64,000 nt of DNA from Siderastrea siderea. Its lineage: Eukaryota > Cnidaria > Anthozoa > Scleractinia > Rhizangiidae. Shown one piece after another: positions 43,110 through 55,067 of this stretch (within the stretch, counting starts at the first letter, position 1; each line of letters begins with the position of its first letter). A model generated the notes under the pieces. The model had not been told where the DNA came from, did no database searches, and saw only the letters and a program-made list of their open reading frames with translations. Made by a program: the position numbers and the translations under genes. Location of the stretch: assembly GCA_964030785.1 (NCBI GenBank), contig OZ034967.1:48116533-48180532 (forward strand), in the 5' to 3' direction.

Positions 43110-44425
43110 CAACCACGATAAACAATGACACTGCGATTTTTTTGCCAGTGGTATCACTGCGTACAAGCCACTACGTCTATATGTCGCGCGTGATCGAGGT
43201 AGCTATCGAGTAATCACACGGGTGTTTGGTTCCTCAGCGCAAGAGATTCAATCAAAACAGTTTTTCCTTCGTTTATCGGGTGAATTTTTCTTTTTGAATG
43301 GACTGTGAAAGGGAAATGCAATGTCCTGTGAAAACATTGGCGTTATCTTGCCTTTATAGCACTCATGAGGAAGTTCAATTTCATATTTTCCTACGATCAA
43401 ATACACAGACATGATAATATTTGGTAATATTCTGGCTGGCTCGTATGCCTTGAAACTAAAGAGTGCAAGAAGTACAGTACGCAGTATCATTCGTCGCAAA
43501 GAGATTCTAAAGCTTTCAAAGATGCGACAGAGTAATTACTATCAAAGGGAAGTATGTTCACAAGGTAGTTATGATATGATGTCGACGTCGAGTAAATAGG
43601 AGTTTATCGGGGAAAGATTCAGCTGTTTCGACCACATCACAAACAAAGATTGAAGATCTCACCCATTTTGATAATAATGGAAATACTCTGATGAAAGAGG
43701 AGTTTGTGTGCATGGGTAATACTTGTAGTAGGATGTTGTTGTGACTGGCAATTGTGACATTTTCTGCATTTCTCATTTGATTTGTCAACTGTAATATATT
43801 CCATGAATGCGCGGTACACTTCTTGTCTGGTTGTGTATTAATATGATAAACTAAACTTGCGTTTATCTATTAAACGTGTGAGATATCAAAATACCAACAA
43901 AGAGTTGGTTAGTATTCTGGTTGATATAACTTGCCGTTATCTATTTTCATTTGCCATCTCTTGCGCGCAATAAATAACATTGCACCCTCGATTTTAGATG
44001 GTGTGCAAGAAAACACTAGCACAAAACTATAGAACTTACTTTTCTGTTGAAAACGTATTGAGTATGCTTTAAAATCCACATTTTTGCCACTGCAGAAAAC
44101 ACAACACCACACTGTGTTGTCCACGAACAGCACTTCTTTTTATGGACCAATAGAAAAGCAGGATTTTCGATCCATTTCATGAGTATAAAGGCTAAAGAGA
44201 ATATGCCTCACACTGGATGATACCGAGAATTCATCTCTATCAATCTTCCTAAGGTAATCGGCAACTGAAGAGATCCACACAATAATAATGACAATGACAA
44301 TAATACAATATAATACAATAGGATTGAAACCGCGGTCTTACCTGAACATAATGTCTCAAAGCCTAACAATTGAGTGACTGTTAAATGTTCCCGATGAACC
44401 AGGCATAAGCAAAGGCAACATAAGC
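43110..44425. other. no recognisable gene
   Basis: No domain or repeat family identified. A short (AAT/GACAAT)n stretch lies near 44280-44315. Confidence 0.4.
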
Positions 44426-45110
44426 ATGGAGCCAATTGATCATGTAACAGAAGACGAGCTCTTAAAAGACTATGAGGAAAGTCCCTACTGCATCGAACCC
44501 AGCAAAAAACCACGAGACTGTTCCAGCCGAAAGTGGAAAGAATCAGAGCCGCAATCGCCAAATAGACCAGACCCACCGAGGAAACCGGTCAAGAAAGCGC
44601 CACCATAGTGAAATGCTCGAGCCAGAAGATCTGATCGAATAGAGTGAGCAGGCTATTAAGTCCCTCAAAAGGCATTCTGACAGAGGAACTTGGCGTAAGT
44701 CCCTACAGTACAGGGCACGTGTGCAAATTAGAGCGAACGAGGACTTTCAATCTGACATCAAGGTATCCGTAGTCAAGAGAAACAAGGAATCGTAGGAGCT
44801 CTTACTAGATTTCACTACCGCCAAATCGAAAAGCATAGTCGCTTTAAAACTGCAAAACTGATCTTTAGCTCCTGTGGGCACAAAAGCGGCCCAAGGCACT
44901 ACTGTGAATAAGTTTCAGTCAGAACCAATAAAATCAATCTAACAAAACAATCTGTCATTGAGTTAGCTGAGAACATCCAGGAGGAATTTGCTAAGTTCAA
45001 CGAATTGCTGTTAAATGTTCAGGAGTCTTTCAATAATGACATTGAACAGTATACATGTCTGTTAACTGAACTCCATAATATTAACAAGGGTCAACGTCCC
45101 AGACATCACT
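44426..45110 (+). pseudogene. unrecognised coding remnant, several frames
   Basis: Successive pieces look protein-like: ITEDELLKDYEE-like and proline-rich KKPRDCSSRKWKESE near the start, then SLKRHSDRGTWRKSLQYRAR and VQIRANEDFQSDIKVSV, then VIELAENIQEEFAKFNELLL and NVQESFNNDIEQYTCLLTEL. The last parts look coiled-coil. Stops and frame changes separate them. I do not recognise the family, and a retroelement gag-like or structural coiled-coil gene are both possible. Confidence 0.4.
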
Positions 45111-45842
45111 CCCACCCCCTGTACCAAACATTGCCTTGAGACCAATTAACAATTTTGCATAATTGGCAGCTGCAGGTACTTCAAACCTTTGGAATGTAAT
45201 GCAATGCTCAAAACATCTTGAATTAAAAAGGAAATTATTTATAAAATAACTGGAAATATGTGACAAAGCACTTTTAAGTTATCCATATTATTTATCAATA
45301 TTATCACAAAAACACCATTGGCTCTGTGCACTTTACAAATGAGCCTACATGTACTGTATATACTGTAAATGACTAGAAGAAATGGATAGTTACATCTTTT
45401 AGTCATTAAAACATTTCATTTGTCAAAGAAAGAGTTGAAATCAGAGAGAAGCAGGATGAAGAACCGAGGAAATCTCTGATTAATCACAGAAAGGTAAATG
45501 CCACAATATCAAAGCAATGCATTGGTGCAGAGGTGTGATGTGTAGCGTTTGTGGTGATCGAGTGTCAAGTTTGGGAAGGTTGGTGATAAGAATCCTGTTC
45601 CTGCCATTGTGTTGTTTCCTAAGATAACAAGCTTCACATTGCTTCTCTGCCCAGATCTATAAATTGGTACTAAAACACATTTAAAGCTGGCAGGAATACT
45701 GCTATAAACTACAACCTTGGACACAGGGTTTTAAGCTCATAGAAGAAGGATAGCATGTCCTTATAGAAAGAAGGTAATTTTGAATTTACGAAAGTCACAT
45801 CATAATTACATTGTAGTAAAAAATTCAGACTGCCTAGCTTTC
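45111..45842. other. no recognisable gene
   Basis: No motif or repeat family seen. Confidence 0.4.
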
Positions 45843-46650
45843 TTAAATAAATTCAGGTACTGATTTCCAGTTCGAATTTCCATGTTTCAAAAGACGTGGA
45901 ACCCATGCCAGACACATAGCCTTAATCATTAAATCTACATCGGGCATGCGAATACCACCATTATCGTAATCTTGATATAAGCTTTCTCTTTTAATTTTAT
46001 CTCTTTTTTTGTTCCAAAGGAAACTAAAGAGTGTCCCTTTAACAGTTTTGGCTATATCTTTAGGAACATTGATGTTAGATGCTGAGTATAAGATTTGCGA
46101 CAATCCTAAACCTTTTATAATCAAGACTTTCCCAAATAAAGTGAGTCTTCTTGAGCTCCACATATCTAAATGAGTCTGAAGTTTTTGAACTTCTAAGTTA
46201 AAATTGTAGTGATCGTCGTTCTTTCTGTCGTAAGAGAAGTATATTCCAAGGATTTTGACAGGATCGCGTGGCCATGACAGCTGTAACGGCGTCGTTCTGT
46301 TGTTGCACCATTTACCCAACCACAGTGCTTTGGTTTTCTTGACATTAAGTTTTAAACCAGAAGTAGAGCCGAATTCATTAACTAAACAGAGGGCTTTCTC
46401 AACAGAAGTAATATCTGTGCAAAAGAGATTGGTATCATCTGCAAATTGGTTCACCTTAACTTCGTTTCCATAGATGTTTATTCCTTGAAAATATTTTTGC
46501 ACTTAAAATAAAAAGATATGGCGATAGGGGACAGCCTTGTCTTACTCACCTTGTTGGCTTAAACCAATTCGTCGCAAACCCGTTATTTAGAACTGCATTT
46601 TCTACATTAGTGTAAAAGACACTCATCCACTGCCTTACATTTTCAAGGTA
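45843..46650 (-). pseudogene. L1/Tx1-like reverse transcriptase fragment, minus strand
   Basis: On the minus strand, FYTNVENAVLNNGFATNWFK, a stop, then RQGCPLSPYLFILSAKIF precede FQGINIYGNEVKVNQFADDT with an intact FADD catalytic box. SGLKLNVKKTKALWLGKW, MWSSRRLTLFGKVLIIKGLG and TLFSFLWNKKRDKIKRE follow, with the stop at 45843. It resembles the plus-strand L1 at 33915-35540 but is a separate, shorter copy with both ends missing. Confidence 0.82.
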
Positions 46651-47254
46651 AATCATCTTTTAGTAGCCCACTAAATGAAAACAAGACAAGTCCATTATTG
46701 TTGAGCTGTTTACACGTTCATTCCTCATGGATTCATCCATGCATGCCTGTGACTCGGGGACAAATGCTACGTGATTCGTAAAATGCTTCATTTTTGAATA
46801 AGAAATTGTTTGTCTGGATTAGTTCTCTGAAGGAAGAGCAGCCCATAGGTGTTATAACTATTATTCTAAACTGGTAATTCTTAAGCGACGATTAAACCTG
46901 AACATTGCTGTCAGATGATTTCGCTTGCTTTATTTAATTCAGGTGACTGTATGTTAATCACATGCGTGATTATTTTCTCGTTTCGAAGGTGTTGTGAGAA
47001 ATCCATCCATTGATACCACTTTCACATAACAGAAAGTTTGTCATTCACGGTCAGAACACTTGGATGTTTAAACACTTTGCTACAAACGAATTCATTCCAT
47101 GTGCATGCTAGTTTGTCTACCTCACTAAGCAGCTCTCATGTCAAATAAACTCATCCCGAATCGATTGAATTGTGTCCATTTTTTTAATTTGTTTTGATTT
47201 TTTTTATGCTAAGGGAGAGAGGATTTCTTGGTTTATAAGATGAGTCAAATCTAA
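46651..47254. other. no recognisable gene
   Basis: Nothing supported in this AT-rich stretch. Confidence 0.4.
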
Positions 47255-47632
47255 GAGTCATTTACGAGTGACATATGTTTAACCTATGATGTAAAAACCA
47301 CGATCAATAACATACTAATCCCTGAGACTGACTCGGGAGTCAATCTCCTCTCCCAGGAGGAACTTTTCTCACTTAGATCAATTTCATCATCCGACAGAAA
47401 CTTCACGGTCCAACTGGTAAGGGACCTTTTCAAATCACATGAACTGGAAGGAAGGAACGTAAGAGGGGTTGCAGGAAAGCAAGCCCTCAATGCTGAAAAA
47501 ATCAGCTCCATAAGGGATGACATATGCAAATACTATCCAGCGCCAATATCTGGCAGAGAATGCCAGTGGACAGTTCTTTATGTGGCAAGCCTAAGCGTAG
47601 CATCTAGACTCGCAGCTGTTTCAGAAAATTAG
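47255..47632 (+). pseudogene. BEN-domain exon or remnant
   Basis: A frame without an ATG is open from 47255 to the TAG at 47630-47632. It reads PETDSGVNLLSQEELFSLRS, FTVQLVRDLFKSHELEGRNV and GKQALNAEKISSIRDDICKY. The LV..LF...EL...NVRG pattern followed by L...KI..I...I..YYP is the BEN-domain signature. BEN domains bind DNA in chromatin regulators and also occur in cnidarian mobile-element proteins. The open 5' side suggests an internal or last exon, but no clear acceptor was found. Confidence 0.6.
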
Positions 47633-50600
47633 AAAAATTAGTAGCCGCCTTAAACTTTGTTACCATTGGACTTTTGTGTAAGAAAGTGCAGTTTAAATTA
47701 GGTTTTTTGATCAATCACCAAAGCCTTTAGATTTTTTCTCTCAAACATTTTGTAAATAGGATAAGGAATAATAAATAGTTTAATGGCATTATATCAAGCG
47801 TAAATCAATCGTGTTGGGGCAGCCTGTTGGGGCAGATTAATCATGTTGGAGGCTGAACCGCAAAGGAAATTGAATAGATTCAACTCCCCCAATCCCCTAA
47901 ATCTGGCTGAGAGTAAACCACTAAGAAAATAGAAGTGAACGTTTAAACAACGGGAATTGTAAATTACTCAGGTTTATGAAAACTAAAACCCTCAAAAAAT
48001 TATTTATCGTGTTCACGACAAGTCACAAAAAAGCATATTTACTCAAATGAGTTTGTTATTAAGCAGATCATTGTTATCTGCGCCATCTGGACAAACACGA
48101 CTTGTAAAACATGTAATTTTCAAAGAAAAAGTATCTCAGGTTCTATTAGACCTAAAAAATCGCTTGAAACGGAAAAATAATCTTTAAATCATGCCAGTGC
48201 TAACTAGCACCATTTCCATGATGCACCAGGTAGACTTGGGTTATTTTTATTACCTACAATGTTTTCTTTACACATCGACTTCGCAGTTCTATATTTGTCA
48301 TGTTTCACTAATTGTGCGACAGCATTACTTTTCAGTGCAGCTTTGTACACATATTGAGTGATTTTCAGAAGCTGAAGTGTCTGCCTGTTGGAGAAAACCG
48401 CTTGAAACGGAAATATTCTGATTAGGAGCATTTTGCTGATGTACCAGCTCCGGTACACACCGGTTTGACACTTCGATTTTACATTTCTGTTGTCACGTTT
48501 CACTAATTATACGGCTGATATGAAATCAGCATCACAACTAGCAGTATATCATGAAAAAACTAGCAGTCTTTCATGCAAAACACTTCGGTGCTGCTTTGTA
48601 GCGCATTTAAACCGAAATTAACTAAAATTTTTCGAAAAGTTGTAGCGCCATCAGCAGATGCATATTTACTTTTCGGTGTTCAGCTGCATGGCATAAAATT
48701 CATTTTCGTAGTGTGTCCAGCAATATATGCTGAAAATTAACTGTGTAGGATTCAGAGGCTTGTTTTCATAAAAAAGCGAGGCGAGAATTTTTTAGGTTTC
48801 CCTTTTTATCTACAAATTTTGAAATCGGCATTTAATGAGTGAATTTGAGACAATTTATCTCAGCTAAAAATTTGTTGCTTTTGTCGGTAAAAGGCAGCAC
48901 AAAGAAAAAAAAGGTGCAAAAATGAATAACAAAGAAAATGCATTGAAGAAAAACGCGTTGGCCAGTGCACTGGCACTGGCACTGGCTAATTACTGAGCGG
49001 TACTGTAAGGGTAGTTGAAAGTTTTAGTTCTAATCATAATCTTGGTCTCTTAGGTATTATTTCTTATACTTTCACCACGTTCTTTACTGCACTACATTCA
49101 TCATGGCAGCTTAGTAACAGCTCAGAGCACATGATGAGTCGTGTAACACATATTGTGACAATATTGCAATCCAGAATCTGGGGAGATTTATTCCTTTTTA
49201 GTTCACAGTTGCTACCTGAGAACTATTGTGGGACCTTGACTCATGTTTTGTCAACGTTTCGTAAGGTTAACAATAGTTAGCCAAGAAAGTCATTAAAAGT
49301 AAAATCATTTGTTTGTGTCAAATATTCGTGGATGTTCATTCTTTTATAACAAAAAACTCCCAGACTTATTACGTTTAAGATATTTCTTTTAAAATGATGA
49401 TTTTCTTGTTCAAAACCCCCTTAATCTTGGTCTTCCTGTGTTGAGCTGCCTGATAATACATCCCAGTGAGAATGGCAAGCAAAAAAGGTAAGGAGACTAG
49501 GGAGAGGAAGTACCCCTTCCTTCTTTCCCACCGTTTGTTCACTCCAAATTATTCCCACAGCTCACTTCATTTGTGCTGTTCCCCACTACCTGATTGCCTG
49601 CCAGGCACCATTCAAAATACCAAACAAAGTTTCATTACAACTTCAGCCCGATTTAAGTGTGTCATTTTTAAATGGGCTATACCGCTGGATGAAGGCTCAG
49701 TTTATTCCTTTGGGCATTCTTTTCGGCAGCTAGGGAAAGCGTGTCGGGTAAGTTCGGTCTCATTCGTTTAGAAAAAGGTGAGATCTTTTGGAGGAAGACC
49801 TTGACACTCTTCATTGAACTTCAAAGGACCAAACACAATAGCACAATTAAGTATCCTTGAGCGGCAGAGTTGCGAACATATCCTTTTGTTCTTGAAGTGC
49901 GAATAAACTTCAGAGAATCGCTGCACACGTTTTATGGATTTAATTTTTTTCGCAAACTGTTATCGACTTTTATTTTCACTTAAAACATTACAGCATTCTG
50001 AGAGCTTTAAAAAGAGATCTTAAACTAGATACTTTGATTACTGTAAGCCGAAAAACGTTTTTATTCGCTCAGCGCGGCGGTAATTCCAACTGCGAAGTAA
50101 TTTATGCATGTAAACACTTCTCTATTACATGTAAGATGCGCGATGAATCGAAGTGTGACTTCAAATGTCATATACTTAAAAAGATAAATTACAATTGTTG
50201 AGCTGAAAAAAAGAAAAATTTCCTTGTGTTGAAAGGGAAGTATTGTTTGGGTCATAAACAGAGATTCAAATGAGGTTTTTAATCGCTTTAAGCGAGTCAA
50301 GTGGTGGTTTCTTTCCCGCAAAGTGAACTAATTTACGGTGAGCCGTCTCGCTCAAATGTATATTCTTTTTTAAAAAGCAGAGCAAATAAAACCATGTTGT
50401 GTAATATTATTGTGAACACATTCTGATCGCTTCGAAAAATATCTTAATGGCATTTACTTTGTTTTGAGGCCACAGAGCATTAATTACGGGCTTTTTAGCG
50501 TCACAGAAACATAAACATGATCTTGAATACTTTCGTGATTTTGATAACTTGTTTAAGCTTACATGGTTCAAGATATCTTCAACATAAAGCGCACATTTGA

Positions 50601-51243
50601 ATCATTATGATTCAAAAGCAGCACATTTTCATAAATCGATCTGAGCGAATATTTTGATTCATTGCACATCATTCAGCAACAGTTGTAGTTACTAGAAGAA
50701 TCTGCTTCTTGAAGGCGCTCGCTAATTGTGTGCGAATTTTAAAGTAACTTAAACATTTGTAAACTCATTCTTTTGCTTAAAAAATATTTCGTCTGTGATT
50801 TGTTGTCTTTTGCTGCCGTGAATTTTAATTTTACGTTGAGTGACAATAGATCAAGCGGCACAATAGATTTGTCTTGGAGGTTTTATTCCTAGTACCGGTT
50901 GAAAACAAAGGAAATACTTCTCACCTACATCAAAGAATTTGCGCTCGGCGAAATGTGCCGCGTGGTCGGCAAATGCTCGGCATGAATGAGTAATGAGAAA
51001 GAACAATAGCTTGAATATGTGAATACTTAACGACCCCAAAATTTGGGGTACACACTTAAATCGGCGTGAAGTTGTAATGGAATGTTATAACTTCTATCTC
51101 CTTGGTTGATGTCATGATTGCTTAGAGTCATCAGTTTTGGTTTAACAGCTATCAGTAAGAAACAACTCAAGTTCTCTCCTCGTGATACTGCCTTTTGTTT
51201 TTGTTTGTTTGTTTTTTTCTTGGGATTTTTTTGCAGATCTCGT
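47633..51243. other. 3.6 kb without a recognisable gene
   Basis: I see no domain, exon or named repeat. Small items only: (CACTGG)n-like CCAGTGCACTGGCACTGG near 48962-48985, a possible starter exon ATGGCAAGCAAAAAAG/GTAAGG at 49472, and scattered homopolymer runs. It may be true intergenic or intronic sequence. Confidence 0.45.
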
Positions 51244-51604
51244 TGAACAAATCAAGCACTCCACTGTGTATGACTCATTCATACACAGAACAACCTGCAG
51301 AAGTAGACATGTCCATGATCACTCCTTCATCCCGATTTCCATCTCTACTACCTCTCACACCGTCTTTTCATGCTAGAACTATAGTTCAGTGGAACTCCCT
51401 GCCTCCGGATGTCTTCACTTTCTCTACTTATCCTGCTCAATTCCGAATCAACGTGTCTAAAATCACCCACCAACTAGTTATTCAAGTTTTGTTTCTGTTG
51501 TTGCTTTTGTTGTTATTTATTATCATTTTTTTTTTTTGCTGACCACACCGGCTGATAATCCTCAATACGAGGGACTGCTGTAATGGTAAATAATAATAAT
51601 AATC
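51244..51604 (+). mobile_element. 3' end of a LINE (C-terminal RT tail plus (AAT)n)
   Basis: HVHDHSFIPISISTTSHT and, in a shifted frame, FHARTIVQWNSLPPDVFTF match the extreme C-terminus of jockey/CR1-like reverse transcriptases, where W-N-S-L-P is typical. The following GACCACACCGGCTGATAATC and CTCAATACGAGGGACTGCTG run into (TAA)n at about 51589-51602, a standard 3' UTR and tail. Everything upstream of the last 80 or so codons is missing. Confidence 0.7.
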
Positions 51605-51741
51605 CATGACTTGGTAGAGAAGCTTAGTAAAATTCAGTGGAGGCCAACTCTTTTTGTTAGCCACCCCTGAATGCCTCCAACACACACGCATCTTATTATT
51701 CACGAATATAGGGAGATTTTTTATTTCATGTTGTTTAGTTT

Positions 51742-53125
51742 AACAAGACATTCAAGTTGCTGAACAGGTTAACCGTGATCGTGAATTTGCTGAACTGCAA
51801 AATGATGAAGATCAAGAGTCTGGGAGAACATTCTGGAAGAGCTGAATACCAGTGAATTATCAACATGTAGCATGTGTGTTTGGCCTCAGAAAACAGCCAA
51901 CGTTTCACAAGGTTACCACTTGAGCCCTCGCACAGAGATTCCATACTGATGACGTGTCACTAGCCTGATCTAGGAAGTGCTTCTGATTGGTTGAAACATG
52001 AGGGAATATCGTTTCAAACGATCAGAAGCACTACCTAGATCTGGGTAGTGACATGTCATCAGTATGGAATTTCTGTGCTCTTACTCAGACATCGTTTTGT
52101 GAGGGCTCAAGTTGTGACCTCACGAAATGTTGGCTGTTTTCTCAGGCTAATGTGTGTTGAGTTTACTGGAAAGAGTGCCGTGAATACAGAAGGTCCAACT
52201 CGAGAGCTGTTTTCATTAGTTTACCAGCAAGTCATGGCTGGTAAGCTGACAAGAGACTCATCACCCAATCTGACTTTGATGAGGGAGCTCTAATGGTAGG
52301 TGAATATAGAGCTCTGGGACAACTGATTGCTCTAGCACTGATTGCCCTGTTGCACACTACATCTTGGGTACAAATTCCAATATCGACCCGTCCGCTATGG
52401 TGGATGACCAGTGCAAGATTAAACAGAAGCTGAAGGCCTTGTTAGACTGTGACAATCCAAACAATTGGGATGAAGCCATACTCAAATTTGAGGAGCGCTT
52501 TGACATGGGGATCACAAAAGCAAAGATCCCAATGGAGGAAAAAAAATGATGTGATCAAGGCCACCAACAGGCACATCATGGAAAGAAGTGTTGCTTAATA
52601 ACATTTTAGTTTCCAAGAAAGGCTGGTGGCCTTTGGGGTGTTGGAAGTTTAGAAAAAATACTCCAGTGAAAGTGTGAAACTGTTCACTTGTGCACAGGTG
52701 ACCAATGAAGATATCAGGAGACCATTTATTCCAATGGTTTCTATCAGCAAGTCCTCCAAATGACAATGTGAAGAGATCATAGTGTCCAATTTCTACCAGT
52801 TTCTTAAGATTTGTGATAGGGAAACTGTCGAAAGGAAATTCAATGATATGACCAAGAGGAGGAAATCCAGGGAGGTGAGCAATCACTGACCTTGGAAGAT
52901 GTCCTTAAGTTTCTGACAGGATTTAGAAATGTACCCCTGGGAGGCATCGAGGGGAGTATTGTACTTGATCATGACATCCTGAAAGGTGCCAGAGTCAAGG
53001 CCAATACTTGCACTTTTGAACTTGCTATTACAGTAAACAAAAGATATTACACTGACGAGTCTGCAACATTCATATCACATTATGCTAATGACATATTAGA
53101 TGGGCAGGGTTATGGTGGTGTTTAA
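51742..53125 (+). pseudogene. HECT-domain E3 ligase pseudogene (G2E3-like), interrupted by a MITE
   Basis: Fragments follow a HECT domain in order. NILEELNTSELSTCS joins MCVEFTGKSAVNTEGPTREL once the 269-bp MITE at 51881-52149 is removed. Next come RALGQLIALALIALL and LKALLDCDNPNNWDEAILKF with EERFDMG, then VTNEDIRRPFIPMVSI. The C-lobe ends the series: LTLEDVLKFLTGFRNVPLGG, then VKANTCTFELAITVNKRYY, with the catalytic Cys in ANTC, ending GYGGV at 53125. At least one frameshift precedes the MITE, and stops lie near 52549 and 52770 and elsewhere. HECT ligases pass ubiquitin from that Cys to substrates. The order and the ANTC...L block suggest the G2E3-like family expanded in cnidarians. Confidence 0.68.
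51881..52149. mobile_element. 269-bp fold-back MITE with 9-bp target duplication
   Basis: The element folds back on itself almost completely. TGGCCTCAGAAAACAGCCAAC at the left pairs with GTTGGCTGTTTTCTCAGGCTA at the right, and TTCCATACTGATGACGTGTC pairs with GACATGTCATCAGTATGGAA further in. ATGTGTGTT flanks both sides (51872-51880 and 52150-52158), and excising one copy restores the HECT frame S-M-C-V-E-F. A 9-bp duplication suggests a Mutator-type mobiliser. Confidence 0.87.
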
Positions 53126-53559
53126 ACCTTGGTACTGAACTGCAATCAGAGTAACTCTTGTCACTGGCTAGGAGACTAGCAATGAAATAAGGTTTTGTGT
53201 TACACGTTGTATGTTTTATTGCATGTAAGGGGGTTTGTTAAGTGCCAAATAGAGTACTGCGCCCGAGAGAGTACGATGCATAATTTATGACTCATTGTGG
53301 AATATTTGTCTCAGTAGGAACTTACTGTCATCCAATGCACTTGACTTACAACATTCTTACAAAGAGGTGGCTAGGAATACCTTTGTAGGCATTTGATAAC
53401 ATGTGACAAAAACAAAAAAAGCAGCAAACATCGGGGTAAGGTTAAAAGCTGTCTCTTGAGACATGGCTATTCCTGGTTTCCTAGACGATTGTAAATAAGT
53501 TTAGTGGCCCAATGCCTTGTGTGCCGATATGCCCAATGAACTTTGTAAATACTCTTTAC
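53126..53559. other. no recognisable gene
   Basis: Downstream flank of the HECT pseudogene. No motif seen. Confidence 0.4.
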
Positions 53560-53635
53560 CACCGCAGTTCTCTCCAGAAGAAATGTCAACTTTTGTTGAC
53601 GAGGATTTTTCCCAATTGCCTTAAAGAAGCTGAAC

Positions 53636-53658
53636 ATGGGGGGGGGGGGGGGGGGGGG
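53636..53658 (+). repeat. poly-G run of about 21 bases
   Basis: A continuous G tract inside a possible exon. A likely G-quadruplex or slippage site, and a place where the assembly may be unreliable. Confidence 0.85.
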
Positions 53659-53659
53659 A

Positions 53660-53774
53660 GGAAATATAATTGTTGAATCGGGAAATGCTCCTCTAGAACC
53701 TCTCCTTTTTGGTTATGTTGCAGACAAACCCTACTTGAGTCTGGAGCCAAGTAGACAGCTGACTGCGGTTGATG
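53660..53774 (+). CDS. possible exon of unknown gene
   Basis: Downstream of the G tract one frame reads NIIVESGNAPLEPLLFGYVA then DKPYLSLEPSRQLTAVDG and meets a strong donor GATG/GTAAGTAT at 53774/53775. Composition is protein-like, but I do not recognise it and see no partner exon. Confidence 0.3.
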
Positions 53775-54003
53775 GTAAGTATACTCTTGCTTGTAGCAAT
53801 GTACATTTTTCATACCCAGACTGGATTATGATATTTTTCTGCCGACTTGATGATCGACATTGGCATTATTCCCACATGCATTTTTGGATTAAAGAGTATT
53901 TTGTATTAACGACCAAATGTCTCTCGGGTGAATTAAGGAAAGGGGCTCAGGAAATTTGAAGAAGAATGGCCTGTTTCATAGGAAATTTAACTTTTTGACT
54001 TAA

Positions 54004-54590
54004 AGTGTATATGAAGTAAAAATTTTCTCTCCATAATCTAAAAGTCAACGACTTTCTCAATTTGAATATATGGGTTTTACCAAATAGATCCATTACAATC
54101 GGCAGTTATCAGGCCTGTAATGTTCGAATTTAGCACCAAAAAGTGTCTCCATTTTGCGCACGGCCAAAGCGATTGTATTACAAGGCTGTGACGTAGTAAA
54201 TACTTCAAAAGACACGTGTGTCATGGCGGCTGAGGAAGATTCTTTGACCTCAGCCACTTACTGTGCTGCTAGTAATCCAAATAAGACACACTGCAGAAGT
54301 AAGACTGGCATGCCTGGTATAAGTATGCATTACTTCCCCAAAGATGCAAAATTGCGGCAAAAATGGACCTCGTTTGTACGAATTCATCGAAAAGATTTCA
54401 ACCCCAAGTTCAGTCAGCTTTGTGTTCTGCACATTTTGATGAAAGTTGTAAAGTTGTTTCCTTGTAGTGGGCATCCCTGTTTACGACCGAAAGGAAAATT
54501 GGTCAAACTGCCAAGGAGAAAACTAATCCCCGGTTCTCTACCGTCGAAAGATTCACTTACTCCGTGCACATCTCCTCTGACTTCCTGAAA
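54004..54590 (+). pseudogene. THAP-domain gene start next to a TTAA-type transposon end
   Basis: TTAA (54000-54003) is followed by AGTGTATATGAAGTAAAAAT, resembling both ends of the element at 58876-63856. About 210 bp further, ATG at 54222 opens MAAEEDSLTSATYCAA, then HYFPKDAKLRQKWTSFVRIH and FNPKFSQLC, a THAP zinc finger (C...C...W...C..H). The C..H part is split: LCSAHFDESC is in another frame, and RKLIPGSLP, the usual segment after THAP, is in a third. No matching right end was found before 58.8 kb, so only the left part of this element seems to be present. THAP domains bind DNA and occur in P-like and Kolobok-type transposases. Confidence 0.6.
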
Positions 54591-54697
54591 GCGCTGACAA
54601 GTATGAAGCTTTTAATAATCTTATTACATTTCCCTTCACTTCGCTTAAAAACACATTTATTTTAAGTGATATCTTGCTGATTTTAGCGAACCTTTTA

Positions 54698-54765
54698 ATA
54701 GGTTATCAAGGCAAAGTCACTTTGCCTTGATAATGATGGTAGAGCCATCGAAACGTTGGAGAGCA
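54698..54765. repeat. hairpin with a Penelope/hammerhead-like tail
   Basis: TTATCAAGGCAAAG and CTTTGCCTTGATAA form a near-perfect inverted repeat around TCA. It is followed by TGATGG-TAGAG-CCATC-GAAAC. The second part resembles stem II plus GAAAC of hammerhead ribozymes found in Penelope-like elements, but the CUGAUGA core reads TTGATAA, with the catalytic G changed. If it is related, it is a dead copy. Confidence 0.35.
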
Positions 54766-55067
54766 TTAGTTTTAATTTTCCTACTGAACTTTTTCAGCAA
54801 ACCTCTTATTATACGATGTCATTTAATATGTAATGTGAATAATCACAGTCAGATCACAACTCTGCAAAATAGTGCAAGCTAATAGTACAGGCTTGGTTAA
54901 CTTTAGCTGGAAAGCAAACATGCACATTCCCCACTCAAAATCAGTTTGAAAAAGATAACTGATTGCTACTTCAGGTTACCTATGGCTGCATAAATGGAAA
55001 CAGATAAAAACCGACGCAACTTTTGTACCGTTACAGATATATAAACAAGCACAGTTTAATTTTTTTA

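Noticed and set aside
48961..48986. CACTGG repeats as another CACTA end
   Set aside because: They are a short direct and inverted run of the hexamer without the AAAAATT extension or a partner end.
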